Both the position numbers and the translations under genes were made by a program. 64,000 nucleotides of DNA from Gordonia effusa NBRC 100432. GTDB lineage: Bacteria > Actinomycetota > Actinomycetes > Mycobacteriales > Mycobacteriaceae. The notes below the pieces were generated by a model. The model saw only the letters and a program-made list of their open reading frames with translations, was not told the DNA's origin and did not search any database. This document shows, one piece after another, positions 53,105-62,411 of this stretch (position 1 is its first letter; every line of letters starts with the position of its first letter). The stretch spans positions 28,575 to 92,574 of the forward strand of contig NZ_BAEH01000017.1 in NCBI RefSeq assembly GCF_000241305.1, in the 5' to 3' direction.

Positions 53105-53173
53105 GAAAATCGTCCGAATACTGGCTCACCGGGGGCATATTGCCCTAGGTGGGCAACTATTCGGACGATTTTC
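53105..53173. repeat. Palindromic repeat family B, copy 2
   Basis: A 69-bp element with the same 16-bp terminal inverted repeats GAAAATCGTCCGAATA (53105-53120, 53158-53173) as the copy at 29224. The inner part has diverged but keeps a small palindrome GGGCA-TAT-TGCCC. It lies between convergent mrp and tatB and can double as a terminator for both. Confidence 0.85.
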
Positions 53174-53190
53174 CCGAGCTGGGCGCGGGA

Positions 53191-53628
53191 CTAGGTCGCG
53201 TCCCATTCGCTGACGTCGTGGCGCGGCTTCGCAGGTTGCGCGGGAGCCGACGCCGACTTTGACATATCCACCGACGACGCGGGAGCCGACTTACTCAGCG
53301 AAGGCGTTGGGGCAGAGCTCTTTTCGTCGTCGAAATAGGTTTTCGGCGACAACAACGACGAATCACCGTCGAGCAGATGTTTGGTGACGAACCCGGTCGG
53401 GGTCATCCCGCGTAGTTCGTTGAGATCGGCGAGCGGCTTACGAAGATCCTCGAACTCGGGTCCGAGTTCACCTTTGAGTTGACTGGTTGCTCCGGTCGCG
53501 TAGTCGCGTACCTGACGCAGTGATTTGAATGTCCACGACACGGCGCCGGGAAGACGCTCGGGGCCCAGGATGATGAGCCCGGCGGCGAGAATGATCAGAA
53601 TCTCGCCCCCGCCAATGTTATTGAACAT
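53191..53628 (-). CDS. tatB: Sec-independent protein translocase TatB
   Basis: A 145-residue protein: one N-terminal membrane helix ([20 protein letters not shown], with the conserved Glu-Gly hinge), an amphipathic helix ([19 protein letters not shown]) and a disordered acidic/Ser-Pro tail. TatB receives twin-arginine signal peptides and passes cargo to TatC/TatA. It lies 10 nt after htrA, the same order as Rv1223-Rv1224. Confidence 0.93.
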   Translation of the reverse strand: MFNNIGGGEILIILAAGLIILGPERLPGAVSWTFKSLRQVRDYATGATSQLKGELGPEFEDLRKPLADLNELRGMTPTGFVTKHLLDGDSSLLSPKTYFDDEKSSAPTPSLSKSAPASSVDMSKSASAPAQPAKPRHDVSEWDAT

Positions 53629-53638
53629 AACCGCGACC

Positions 53639-55090
53639 TTAGTCCGATGCCGGCGTGATGGTGCCGTTAAAGGTCCGGCCGTTGCGCCAGAACGTAAATG
53701 GGACAGGTTTGCCGATCTGGGATTTGAAAACCATCACCGTCAATTCGTCGGCGGATTGCACCAATTGACCGCCAAACCCGGTCACCACGTCACCCTCACG
53801 CAGGCCCGCGCGGTCGGCCGGCGAACCCTGCACGACATTGACCACTTGAGCACCGAGCACTCGCACATTGCGCACGTCCCGGGTGTTCACTCCGATCTGC
53901 GGGTGCGAGATCTTCTCTCCTCGAATCAGCCGCTGCGCGATGGACATGGCCTGGTCGATGGGGATAGCGAAGCCAAGACCGATCGACCCGCCAGTGCCCG
54001 AGCGAAGCAGATAATTCACGCCCATGACAGCGCCCGAGTCGTCAACGAGCGGACCACCGGAGTTACCCGGGTTAATCGCGGTGTCCGTTTGAATAGCGTC
54101 GATGACCGAGGGCACATCCGACTCGTCTTCCTGCGGGCCGACGGTCGGTCGGTGCAGAGCGCTCACGATTCCGCTGGTGACTGTTCGCTCCAGGCCCAAT
54201 GGCGACCCGAAGGCGATCACTTCCTGGCCGATCTGCAAGGTATTGGAGTCACCGATCTTGGAGACCGTAAGGTTGTTCACGTTGTCGACCTTGATGACGG
54301 CGGTGTCGTTTCTGGGATCGCGCCCGACGATCCGTGCCGGCACACGGGACCTATCAAAGAACACAACCTCGACCCGGCTGTCCTTGGGATCCTCTGCCGC
54401 CATTGCCACCACGTGATTGTTGGTGAGTATGTAGCCGGCTTTATCGATCACGAAGCCCGACCCGGTACCGCCCGACGATCCGGCCCGAACATCAATCGAA
54501 ACCACCGACTTGGCGACCGCGTTCGCGACCCGGGTGACCGCGCCCGCGGGGTTGCGGTCGTCGGAATTTCCCTTGGCAAGTTCAACCGTATCGGAGTTGA
54601 GCGGAGCGACGACCTCAGCGGTCCAGCGGCCCATCAGGCCACCGACCAGACCGATAAGTAGTGCGATGACGCCGAGCGTAACCAGAGCCGGCCAGGCAAT
54701 ACCCCGACCAAGCAGTACCTCTTTGACACCGAGTTTGGGACCGGGACCCGTCGGCGCGGCGCGCTGCTTCTTCGCGAGCGCGGGAGTAGCTAACGACGCC
54801 GCGCTTTCCGGATTCCGCCACGGGTCAGGTTCAGCGTCGGGTACTTCATGCTCGCCGTACCGGGCGTCGGGGTCACGGGGCAATGACTCGCTGCTACCTG
54901 GTGGACGTCCGAACGCTTCGGCGAGTACCGGGTCCGGTGGCGCGACGGCCGGCTGTGGCTTATCCGACGATGCCGTTTTCGATTCGTCAAACGACCCTTG
55001 AACCCCATTGGGACGACCGAACACACTGGCCTCGGTCGGCGACTTCACCCCGGTCAACCTATCGACCCCGCCTGGGGTGCAGTGGACCAC
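53639..55090 (-). CDS. htrA: HtrA/DegP-like membrane-anchored serine protease
   Basis: A 483-residue protease. A long cytoplasmic N-terminus with two FGRP motifs (typical of mycobacterial HtrA) precedes one membrane helix (about 130-155). The trypsin-like domain has His in TNNHVV, Asp in RNDTAVI and Ser in NPGNSGGPL, followed by a C-terminal PDZ domain ([19 protein letters not shown]). It degrades misfolded or signalling proteins outside the membrane and is part of the SigE stress response. The gene overlaps rseA by 32 nt. The GTG start is tentative; the FGRP-containing region fixes the frame. Confidence 0.92.
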   Translation of the reverse strand: MVHCTPGGVDRLTGVKSPTEASVFGRPNGVQGSFDESKTASSDKPQPAVAPPDPVLAEAFGRPPGSSESLPRDPDARYGEHEVPDAEPDPWRNPESAASLATPALAKKQRAAPTGPGPKLGVKEVLLGRGIAWPALVTLGVIALLIGLVGGLMGRWTAEVVAPLNSDTVELAKGNSDDRNPAGAVTRVANAVAKSVVSIDVRAGSSGGTGSGFVIDKAGYILTNNHVVAMAAEDPKDSRVEVVFFDRSRVPARIVGRDPRNDTAVIKVDNVNNLTVSKIGDSNTLQIGQEVIAFGSPLGLERTVTSGIVSALHRPTVGPQEDESDVPSVIDAIQTDTAINPGNSGGPLVDDSGAVMGVNYLLRSGTGGSIGLGFAIPIDQAMSIAQRLIRGEKISHPQIGVNTRDVRNVRVLGAQVVNVVQGSPADRAGLREGDVVTGFGGQLVQSADELTVMVFKSQIGKPVPFTFWRNGRTFNGTITPASD

Positions 55091-55514
55091 GGTTAGTCAT
55101 GTCGATCTCCTGAGTCGGAATTGCGGCGAGCTGCCCGAGCAACGACGGCGGCACCGACAACGGCCCCGACGATGAACGAAGCATAGTACGCGCGGCCGAC
55201 TGTGCGTCGACAGCGGCCCGACATTCCGCACATACCTCTAAATGGCCGGCGGCACGCAGATGAGCGTTGACGGTAAGTTCACCGTCAACGTACGCGGCGA
55301 CTGCCTCCGGTGCGAGGTGCTCGGTGGCCGCGAAACCGCGTCCCCCAGGCGTGCCGGGAGCGCGATAGCGCGGGTTGGCCGCGAAAGAAGTGGTGATCGG
55401 GGTCCAGGTAGCCGGATTCCAGGGTGAGCGCCGCCGTCTGCGCATGTCATTCGCATCGTTGTGCGGAAAACTCGCATCTCCCGCGAACGGAGTGCCTGGA
55501 GTGCGATCGTGCAC
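55059..55514 (-). CDS. rseA: Anti-sigma factor RseA (zinc-associated type)
   Basis: A protein of about 151 residues. The core is the ZAS motif with AYVDGELTVNAHLRAAGHLE and VCAECRAAVDAQ, giving H-x3-C-x2-C. It holds SigE inactive until redox or surface stress, phosphorylation or proteolysis releases it. No membrane helix is present, as in mycobacterial RseA. The start is uncertain: GTG at 55514 has AAGGGG 8 nt upstream; ATG at 55445 is the conservative alternative. It is separated from sigE by a 207-nt gap, so it may have its own promoter. Confidence 0.88.
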   Translation of the reverse strand: MHDRTPGTPFAGDASFPHNDANDMRRRRRSPWNPATWTPITTSFAANPRYRAPGTPGGRGFAATEHLAPEAVAAYVDGELTVNAHLRAAGHLEVCAECRAAVDAQSAARTMLRSSSGPLSVPPSLLGQLAAIPTQEIDMTNRGPLHPRRGR

Positions 55515-55721
55515 CTTGCGACCCCTTTCGTTCGTGGAAGCCGAACACCCAGCGCGCTCGACCACCTTCCAAGACTATCCGAGGCTACCAACGAACGGCG
55601 CGCACGAGAGGTTCCCGGGCTGGACTTCACTCGTTCGGTCTATCGGCCGATGAGTGGTTTCGCGGGTGAAGAGGTTAGTCGGTCGAGCGAATGATTACTC
55701 CCGGCGTCGCCGCAAATGGAG

Positions 55722-56372
55722 CTACTTTCCGATGTGCACGGCCCGAGAATCGGTCAGGCCCTGCGCGGTCAGGTAATCGCGAATCGTCTGGCGACCCCGG
55801 TGGATACGGCTGCGGACCGTACCGAGTTTCACACCCAAGGTGGTAGCGATCTCCTCATACGACAGACCCTCGATATCACACAGAACCACGGCGGCACGGA
55901 ACTCGGGTGCGAGCTGATCGAGTGCCCGCTGCAACTCGGGATCGAGATTGGCATCGGCGAATATCTGCTGCGGATCTGGCGTGTTCGCCGGCACGCGGTC
56001 GTATTCAGCCGGCAGCGCTTCCATCCGAATCTTGTTGCGCCGTCGAACCATATCGAGGAAGAGGTTCGTGGTGATGCGGTGCAGCCAGCCTTCGAAGGTT
56101 CCCGGCTTGTAGTTCTGCAGCGAGCGGAACACCCGGATAAAGGTTTCCTGGGTCAGGTCCTCGGCATCATGCTGATTGCCCGACAATCGGTAGGCCAACC
56201 GGTAAACACGATCCGCGTGCTCACGGACGAGTTCATCCCAGGACGGCATCAGCGTCGAATCGCCGGTTGCGTCGAAACCCGCGGTTCCTGACGTGCTTGC
56301 CATGGACTCCGATGCGCTCGCCGAATCGACTTCGTCCCGAACTGTTGGGGTGAACACTGCAGGATCAGTCAT
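55722..56372 (-). CDS. sigE: ECF sigma factor SigE
   Basis: An extracytoplasmic-function sigma factor of about 216 residues. A variable acidic N-terminus precedes region 2 ([40 protein letters not shown], then [16 protein letters not shown]), nearly identical to mycobacterial SigE. Region 4 is [20 protein letters not shown] and [19 protein letters not shown]. It directs transcription during envelope stress, heat and detergent exposure, and is restrained by RseA. The start is uncertain (56372 or 56405). It is divergent from the methyltransferase gene. Confidence 0.94.
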   Translation of the reverse strand: MTDPAVFTPTVRDEVDSASASESMASTSGTAGFDATGDSTLMPSWDELVREHADRVYRLAYRLSGNQHDAEDLTQETFIRVFRSLQNYKPGTFEGWLHRITTNLFLDMVRRRNKIRMEALPAEYDRVPANTPDPQQIFADANLDPELQRALDQLAPEFRAAVVLCDIEGLSYEEIATTLGVKLGTVRSRIHRGRQTIRDYLTAQGLTDSRAVHIGK

Positions 56373-56566
56373 CGTGTGTGGCCAGTCCTTCCCGCGGCAC
56401 AGCATGTGCCATCTGCACTATGGAGAACGTCACCACGCTCGGCGGTATTCCGTCCGTTGGTATAGACCCTCTCCTACCGCTGTGTGGCAGCCGTATGAGC
56501 GGCCTGAGTGTTGCCTGAGGATGTAGTTGCGCCGGCTCGGAGCACCTATCCCCTAAGCTTCGAGGG

Positions 56567-57223
56567 GTGACCGACTCTCGCGCGCAGGCGCCGTCTCCCG
56601 AGGCCGCAATACTCGCCTACGCCGAATCGGCGATCGTCGAAGACGACGCCCTCCTCGCCGCGCGCGAACGCGCAACCGAATTGGGCGCCCCGACAATCGC
56701 CCCGTCCGTGGGCGCACTATTGTCGCTACTCGCGCGAGCCGCCGACGCTCGCGCGGTCGTCGAAGTGGGTACCGGTGCGGGCGTGAGTGGTTTGTGGCTG
56801 CTCAACGGCATGTCCGAGACCGGCGTCCTGACGACCATCGATCCCGAGATCGAGTATCACCGTGCGGCGCGTGAATCATTTCGCGGCGCCGACGTCGCGC
56901 CCGGACGAACCCGGCTAATCAACGGCACTCCACGAGATGTGCTGCCTCGTCTCGCCGACGAATCCTACGACCTCGTTTTCATCGACGGCCCGGTGATCAA
57001 TCATCCGCAATTCGTCACCGAGGCGACTCGCATCCTGCGACCCGGCGGCATCGTGGTGGTACATAACGCCACCGCCGACGGCACCGTCGCAGATCCCGAA
57101 GCGAATGATGCCGTCACCGTCGCCGCGCGCGAAGCCGCCCTCATCATTGCCGACGACGACCGACTTCTGCCGGTGGTCATTCCGCTAGGTACTGGCGTGC
57201 TGGCCGCCGCGAAGGCGCGGTAG
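56567..57223 (+). CDS. SAM-dependent O-methyltransferase (Rv1220c-like)
   Basis: A 218-residue class I methyltransferase of the caffeoyl-CoA/catechol O-methyltransferase group: SAM motif VVEVGTGAGVSGLWLL, acidic TTIDPEIEYHRAARE, and metal-site VFIDGPVINHPQF. Its substrate is unknown. The position next to sigE is conserved in mycobacteria (Rv1220c). TAAGCT at 56554-56559 lies exactly 7 nt before the GTG, a clear leaderless promoter. Confidence 0.88.
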   Translation: MTDSRAQAPSPEAAILAYAESAIVEDDALLAARERATELGAPTIAPSVGALLSLLARAADARAVVEVGTGAGVSGLWLLNGMSETGVLTTIDPEIEYHRAARESFRGADVAPGRTRLINGTPRDVLPRLADESYDLVFIDGPVINHPQFVTEATRILRPGGIVVVHNATADGTVADPEANDAVTVAAREAALIIADDDRLLPVVIPLGTGVLAAAKAR

Positions 57224-57236
57224 CCGCCGGGCGCCA

Positions 57237-57305
57237 CTGGAAATGTCCCCATCACGGCCGCAGACGGCGATATAGCGCCTGCTCGGCTCAGGGGGACAGT
57301 TCCAG
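57237..57305. terminator. Hairpin between convergent methyltransferase and manB genes
   Basis: CTGGAAATGTCCCC (57237-57250) pairs with GGGGACAGTTCCAG (57292-57305) with one mismatch, and the 41-nt centre contains a smaller GC-rich hairpin (CACGGCCGCAGACGGC). Both flanking genes end here, so it can stop transcription from both sides. It has no clear similarity to the other two palindrome families. Confidence 0.55.
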
Positions 57306-57312
57306 CGGGGAG

Positions 57313-58410
57313 TCAGACGTCGGTGCTGAACCGCACCCCGTTATCCGGAATCTGAACTCCGGGCCAGACCCGCGCCCCGCGTAGGAGTTCGCACCGCGCA
57401 CCAATATCAGCGCCATCGCCAATTACGGTGTCGCGCACCAGAGCTCGCGGACCAAGACGTGCGCCGTAACCGATGATGCTGCGTTCGACGACCGCTCCGG
57501 CCTCGATTATCGCGCCGTCGAAGACAACCGCGCCGTCGAGCCGGGCCCCCGGTCCGATCTCCGCACCGCGCCCGACCACCGTGCCGCCGATCAGCAGCGC
57601 CCCCGGAGCGATGCCCGCACCCTCATGTACCAAGAACTCGCTGTGCCGATCGCCAAGTGCCGGCGACGGCGCGATACCCCGGACCAGGTCCGCGGACCCG
57701 CGGACGAAGTCTTCGGGCGTTCCCATGTCTCGCCAATAGGCGTGGTCGACGTGGCCCTGCACGTGGCGACCGTCCGCCAGCAACCCCGGGAAAACTTCGC
57801 GTTCCACTGACACCGGACGACCCGCCGGAATCTCTTCGATGACAGACCGCCGGAACACATAGGTGCCCGCGTTGATCTGATCGGTCGGCGGATCTTGCGT
57901 CTTCTCCAAAAAAGCTGTGACGCGGCCGGATTCGTCGGTGGGTACGCAGCCGAAGGCACGGGGATCGCTGACCCGAACCAGGTGCATGGTGACGTCGGCG
58001 CCCGACGATTCGTGCGTATCTAGTACGTCGCGCACATTGGTGCCGCCGAGAACATCGCCGTTAAACACCAGAATCGTGTCGGCGGTCAACTGCGACAGCA
58101 CATTGCGGATGCCTCCGCCGGTACCTAGCGGCTCGGTCTCGGTGACATAGCGCAGCTTCATCCCCAGCTTGGAGCCGTCCCCGTAGTACTCGGAGAACAC
58201 CTCGGCTTTGAACGACGTGCCGAGCACCACATCGTCGATGCCGGCCGCCTGGATACGCGACAGCAGATGGGTGAGGAAAGGGATACCCGCGGTCGGCAGC
58301 ATCGGCTTGGGTGCCGACAGTGTCAGTGGCCGCAGCCGGGTCCCCTTGCCGCCCACCAGGACGACGGCCTGCACCGGCGGCCGCTCCGACGCATCGCGTT
58401 CAGTCGACAT
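57313..58410 (-). CDS. manB: Nucleotidyltransferase, mannose-1-phosphate guanylyltransferase-like (Rv3264c-like)
   Basis: A 365-residue sugar-nucleotide pyrophosphorylase: QAVVLVGGKGTRLRPLTLSA, then PKPMLPTAG and FNGDVLGG (metal Asp), plus a C-terminal left-handed beta helix of hexapeptide repeats (VVGRGAEIGPGARLDGAVVF, GAIIEAGAVVERSIIGYGAR). In mycobacteria the orthologue has been named manB/rmlA2/hddA and supplies GDP-mannose. The ATG at 58410 has AAGGAAC upstream and overlaps the rhamnosyltransferase stop by 11 nt. It is the third gene of rmlD-wbbL-manB. Confidence 0.88.
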   Translation of the reverse strand: MSTERDASERPPVQAVVLVGGKGTRLRPLTLSAPKPMLPTAGIPFLTHLLSRIQAAGIDDVVLGTSFKAEVFSEYYGDGSKLGMKLRYVTETEPLGTGGGIRNVLSQLTADTILVFNGDVLGGTNVRDVLDTHESSGADVTMHLVRVSDPRAFGCVPTDESGRVTAFLEKTQDPPTDQINAGTYVFRRSVIEEIPAGRPVSVEREVFPGLLADGRHVQGHVDHAYWRDMGTPEDFVRGSADLVRGIAPSPALGDRHSEFLVHEGAGIAPGALLIGGTVVGRGAEIGPGARLDGAVVFDGAIIEAGAVVERSIIGYGARLGPRALVRDTVIGDGADIGARCELLRGARVWPGVQIPDNGVRFSTDV

Positions 58411-59323
58411 TCGACGTTCCTTCCTGATCACGGGAATTTCCCGCGGCCGCGGCGTCGGCCTTATCCAACGCGCGACGCGCTGCCGCGACGGCAACTTTCG
58501 ACCGCACCGCCAGGCCGGCCCGCAACGCCAACCGCAACGGAGCACGCCACGGTCCCGGATTGCGGTCCGCCTGGAAACGGTAGGCGCTCTGATGATGGGC
58601 GGGGAGCATCTTCTCCGGATGTCGTCCGGCCGCATGACCCTTGGTGTGCACGATGTGTGATGTCGGGACGAAGATATTCAGCCACCCGGCCTTGCCGAGT
58701 CGATCACCCAGGTCGACATCTTCCATATACATGAAGTAGCGCGAGTCGAAGCCGTCGATCGAGTCAAAGGCATTGCGCCGCAACAACAAACACGACCCCG
58801 ACAGCCAACCCACCGGACGTTCGGTCGGTGCGGCGTCTTCTTCGCGATATGCCGTTGTCCACGGATTGGACTTCCAGACCGCGCCAAGCAATGCGTGTCC
58901 CGTCCCTGAGATGAGGTCGGGAACGCGCCGCGCCGATGGATAGATGGTGCCGTCGGGTTCGCGGATCATCGGTCCGAGCGATCCGGCGCGCGGCCAACGT
59001 CGGGCGGCGCTGAGCAGTTCGTCGAGCGAGCCGGGTTCCCAGGCGACGTCGGGGTTGGCGATGACGACGAACTCGACATCAGGATCGATCTCGGTGACGC
59101 CACGATTCATCGCGCCGCCATATCCGATGTTGCCGCCGGTACGGACCAGAGTCACATTGTCGTGCTCTCGTTCGGCCCGCTCGGGCGCGCCGTCGTCCGA
59201 GCCGTTGTCGGCGATGATTACGCGATGATTCTCGCTGGTCGCCGCCTTAAGGGTGTCCAGGAAGGTCGTCAGGTAGTCGCCCGAGGAATACGTCACCGTC
59301 ACCACGGCCAACTGATCAGTCAC
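58400..59323 (-). CDS. wbbL: dTDP-rhamnosyltransferase of the arabinogalactan linker (WbbL)
   Basis: A 307-residue GT2 glycosyltransferase: VVTVTYSSGDYLTTFLDTL, ADNGSDDG, NIGYGGAMNRG, the nucleotide-binding VVIANPDVAWEPGS, and YFMYMEDVDLGDRLGKAGW as the catalytic base region. It transfers rhamnose from dTDP-rhamnose to GlcNAc-PP-decaprenyl, making the linker between peptidoglycan and arabinogalactan. Essential in mycobacteria (Rv3265c). The GTG start lies 60 nt after rmlD. Confidence 0.93.
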   Translation of the reverse strand: MTDQLAVVTVTYSSGDYLTTFLDTLKAATSENHRVIIADNGSDDGAPERAEREHDNVTLVRTGGNIGYGGAMNRGVTEIDPDVEFVVIANPDVAWEPGSLDELLSAARRWPRAGSLGPMIREPDGTIYPSARRVPDLISGTGHALLGAVWKSNPWTTAYREEDAAPTERPVGWLSGSCLLLRRNAFDSIDGFDSRYFMYMEDVDLGDRLGKAGWLNIFVPTSHIVHTKGHAAGRHPEKMLPAHHQSAYRFQADRNPGPWRAPLRLALRAGLAVRSKVAVAAARRALDKADAAAAGNSRDQEGTSNVD

Positions 59324-59383
59324 CGGGTCAGGGTAACCAACGCTCCCGCAACGTCGAAAATCCCAGCGATGATCCCGGTGCGA

Positions 59384-60286
59384 TCAGTCCTCCGACAACG
59401 CGTCCGACAGCGCCCGACGCCAGTCGCGAAACGGCGTCAGCCCCGCTTGTGCCCACGACGCCCCCGACAGGACCGAGAAGGCCGGACGCGGCGCGGGACG
59501 CGGAAATTCGTCGGTCGTGCACCGCTGCACCCGCTGAGGGTCGAGAGACAGGTCGACGAAAATCTCCCGCGTCAGTTCCCACCAGGTTGCCCGACCGGCA
59601 TTTGTCGCGTGCAGTACCGCCCCTGCCACCCTCCGCCTCGGCATCGCGGCGAGTTCCCAGAGTCCGCGCGCCAGATCGATGGCATATGTCGGCGATCCGG
59701 TCTGATCGTCGACGACCGAGAGAATGTCGCGTTGTGCCGCCAGTCTGCGCATAGTTCCCACGAAGTCCGCGCTGTCCTGGCGGCCGGTATAGACCCACGC
59801 TGTCCGAACGACGGTGACGTCGGGATTCGCTTTCAACGCAGCGCGCTCACCAGCGAGTTTGGTTTCGCCGTACACGGTGGGCGGCGTCGATGCGGCAGCT
59901 TCGGCCGGCTCGTACGCCGCGGTGCGGGACGACACGATGCCGCCACCTGCCGCGGGGCCGTCGAAGACGTAGTCGGTCGAGATATGAATGAGCCACGCAC
60001 CCGACGCCGCGCATGCCCCGGCGAGGTTGGCCGGTCCGTGCACATTCCCCGCCCAGGCTTCTTCGCGTTTCGATTCGGCGCCGTCAACATTCGTATACGC
60101 GGCACAGTTGATCACGACATCGTCGGGGCTCAATTCTCCGAATCGACGTGCTACCGCGGCGTCGTCGGCAATATTGAGATCCCTCGACGTCAACGGCACC
60201 ACCCGCAGGTCGTTGGGGGCGGTTGCCAGCAGCGCTCGGCCCAATTGGCCACCGGCACCCGTGATGAGAACCACACCTGCATTCAT
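59384..60286 (-). CDS. rmlD: dTDP-4-dehydrorhamnose reductase
   Basis: A 300-residue extended SDR giving dTDP-rhamnose for WbbL. The cofactor motif is LITGAGGQLGRALL, substrate-binding segments INCAAYTNVDGAE and HISTDYVFDG, and catalytic Tyr/Lys TVYGETKLAGE. The ATG at 60286 has AGGA upstream; the longer upstream frame has no RmlD similarity. It is divergent from the LCP gene and heads rmlD-wbbL-manB, matching Rv3266c-Rv3264c. Confidence 0.94.
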   Translation of the reverse strand: MNAGVVLITGAGGQLGRALLATAPNDLRVVPLTSRDLNIADDAAVARRFGELSPDDVVINCAAYTNVDGAESKREEAWAGNVHGPANLAGACAASGAWLIHISTDYVFDGPAAGGGIVSSRTAAYEPAEAAASTPPTVYGETKLAGERAALKANPDVTVVRTAWVYTGRQDSADFVGTMRRLAAQRDILSVVDDQTGSPTYAIDLARGLWELAAMPRRRVAGAVLHATNAGRATWWELTREIFVDLSLDPQRVQRCTTDEFPRPAPRPAFSVLSGASWAQAGLTPFRDWRRALSDALSED

Positions 60287-60467
60287 ATGACCATCCTGCA
60301 CGTCAGTGTTCCGTGGACAAATTCTCGGCGTCTGCCTCGGCGTTGCGCTCCCCGACTTTACGCACGGCGCAAGTAGCCTTGCGGTAACACCAGAAACTTT
60401 TGCAACAGCAACATCACCAGACGCAGCGCGGTTCCGCTGCCCGAATTCGGAGGGAGCAACCCGGCCG

Positions 60468-62411
60468 GTGGATTCTCGTTCCCCCCGCACACCCGATCAG
60501 CGACGTGCCAAGCCCCCGACGTCGGAGGAGCGCGCGGCAACTCGTGGGGGTGCCGCACGCCCAAACCGCGCTCAGCCATCACGCGGAGGGCAGCAACGAC
60601 GCCCCGTCGACGCGGAACGCAAGCCTCGACGCCCGCGCCCCGACGGTGACCGCCCTCGCCCCGAGCGGATCCCCAACGAAGGCGAAGTCCGTCGATCCTC
60701 TGGTGAAATCCATACCCGCGAACAAGAGGCTCGACGTCGACCCAAGCCGGGGACCAAGAAAGCAGCGCAGCGGCCGCCGCAAGCTGCCAAAACCGGCGCC
60801 CCAAAACCGAAGTCCCCGCGTGCCACCAAACCAAGCGCCGGCGGGACAGAGCCCGCGCGCACGAAAGTCGGCGCGCCACCGGCAAAGTCGCGTCCGCCGC
60901 GCCCCAAGGTGTCGCCCACCGGGCCTCCCCCGCCCGACGGCACGCCCTCTACCGCGCTGCTCGCCGCGATACCTCCGCGGGGACGCCTAGCCGGCCGATT
61001 CACGATCGCCATACTGTCCGCGGTCGTACTACTGGTGTGCGGATACGCGTGGAACAGTGTCCGCGGCCTCGAAGGCGGAATCACTCAACTCGGTGGTCTC
61101 GACCTCGGTTCGGGCGACGACGGTGCCGTCGACGTATTGCTGGTCGGCACCGACTCCCGAACCGACGCCAAAGGAAACCCGTTGTCGGCGAAGGAACTTC
61201 GTTGGTTGCGCACCGGCGACGATGTCTCGACGAGCACCGACACCATCATCCTCGTCCGCATTCCCAATAACGGTTCATCGGCTACTGCGGTGTCGATCCC
61301 GCGTGACGCCTACGTCGATGTGCCCGGTCTGGGCAAGAGCAAGATCAACGCGGCCTACGGCGCGACGCGAGAACACGTGCGACGCACCGAAGTTGAGGCC
61401 GGCAAGGATCCCAAGCAAGCCGAGACCGACGGTGTGCAGGCAGGTCGTAAGGCCCTTGTGCGCACCGTTGCCGACCTCACCGGTGTACAGGTCGATCACT
61501 ACGCGGAAGTCGGCCTCCTCGGTTTCGCGCTACTGACCGACGCCGTCGGAGGTGTCGACGTCTGTCTGAAAGCTCCAGTGCGCGAACCGATGTCAGGAGC
61601 ACGGTTCAAAGCGGGACGGCAAACCCTTACCGGCGGAAAGGCGTTGAGTTTCGTCCGGCAACGACACGACCTGCCCCGCGGCGACCTCGACCGCATTACT
61701 CGCCAACAGGTGTTCATGGCGTCACTGGCGCAGAAGATTCTCTCCACTCAGACGCTGACCAACTCCAGTCAGCTCTCCAAACTGCAGAATGCGGTCTCCC
61801 GGTCAGTGGTTATCGACGACAACTGGGACATCCTTAAATTCGCCGAACAGCTCAAGGACTTGACCGGGGGCAATGTCAAGTTCTCCACCGTTCCGGTCGT
61901 CACCGAACAGGGTTGGAGCGACGACGGTACCCAGAGCGTGGTGAAGGTTGATCCCGCCGAGGTGAAGAAGTTCACCGAGAAACTGCTGAGCAGCGGGACG
62001 TCGTCGAAGTCGAAGAGTTTCGACCGTGGCGACTACACAGTCGACGTCGTGAACGCGGGCACCATCGACGGCCTGGCGGCAAATGTGGGAAATATCTTGT
62101 CCAGCAAAGGTTTCCAGACCGGCAAGACATCGACGTCGACCGCGAATGACCGCGACAGTGTCGTCTATACGCACAGCAAGGGTGACGCATCGCAGACACT
62201 CGCGCGCGACCTGGGCAACCTCACCGTGCGCGAAGATGCGTCGCTGCCCGAGAACACGATGCGTGTGGTGCTCACCAACACCTTCGCTGGACCCGGCTCG
62301 ATTGCCGACACCGGCCCGTCCTCCGATGCCAGCCAGGCTGCTGCCAGCGCCAAACCCAAAGCGCCCGCACCGATTTCGGCGGGTACCGACGGACCGGTAT
62401 GCGTGAACTGA
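60468..62411 (+). CDS. LytR-CpsA-Psr family wall-polymer ligase
   Basis: A 647-residue protein. A long basic Pro/Arg/Lys-rich cytoplasmic tail (about 1-170) is followed by one membrane helix (TIAILSAVVLLVCGYAWNSV). The LCP domain contains VLLVGTDSRTDAKGNPLS, SIPRDAYVDVPGLGKSKINA, the Asp/Arg sites in SFVRQRHDLPRGDLDRITRQ, and a C-terminal LytR_C domain (YTVDVVNAGTIDGLAANVGN). These proteins attach arabinogalactan or other glycans from lipid carriers to peptidoglycan. The GTG at 60468 with GGAGGGAG upstream was preferred; a start at 60306 would add a non-conserved 54 residues. Divergent from rmlD, whose product helps build the linker it ligates (Rv3267-like). Confidence 0.9.
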   Translation: MDSRSPRTPDQRRAKPPTSEERAATRGGAARPNRAQPSRGGQQRRPVDAERKPRRPRPDGDRPRPERIPNEGEVRRSSGEIHTREQEARRRPKPGTKKAAQRPPQAAKTGAPKPKSPRATKPSAGGTEPARTKVGAPPAKSRPPRPKVSPTGPPPPDGTPSTALLAAIPPRGRLAGRFTIAILSAVVLLVCGYAWNSVRGLEGGITQLGGLDLGSGDDGAVDVLLVGTDSRTDAKGNPLSAKELRWLRTGDDVSTSTDTIILVRIPNNGSSATAVSIPRDAYVDVPGLGKSKINAAYGATREHVRRTEVEAGKDPKQAETDGVQAGRKALVRTVADLTGVQVDHYAEVGLLGFALLTDAVGGVDVCLKAPVREPMSGARFKAGRQTLTGGKALSFVRQRHDLPRGDLDRITRQQVFMASLAQKILSTQTLTNSSQLSKLQNAVSRSVVIDDNWDILKFAEQLKDLTGGNVKFSTVPVVTEQGWSDDGTQSVVKVDPAEVKKFTEKLLSSGTSSKSKSFDRGDYTVDVVNAGTIDGLAANVGNILSSKGFQTGKTSTSTANDRDSVVYTHSKGDASQTLARDLGNLTVREDASLPENTMRVVLTNTFAGPGSIADTGPSSDASQAAASAKPKAPAPISAGTDGPVCVN

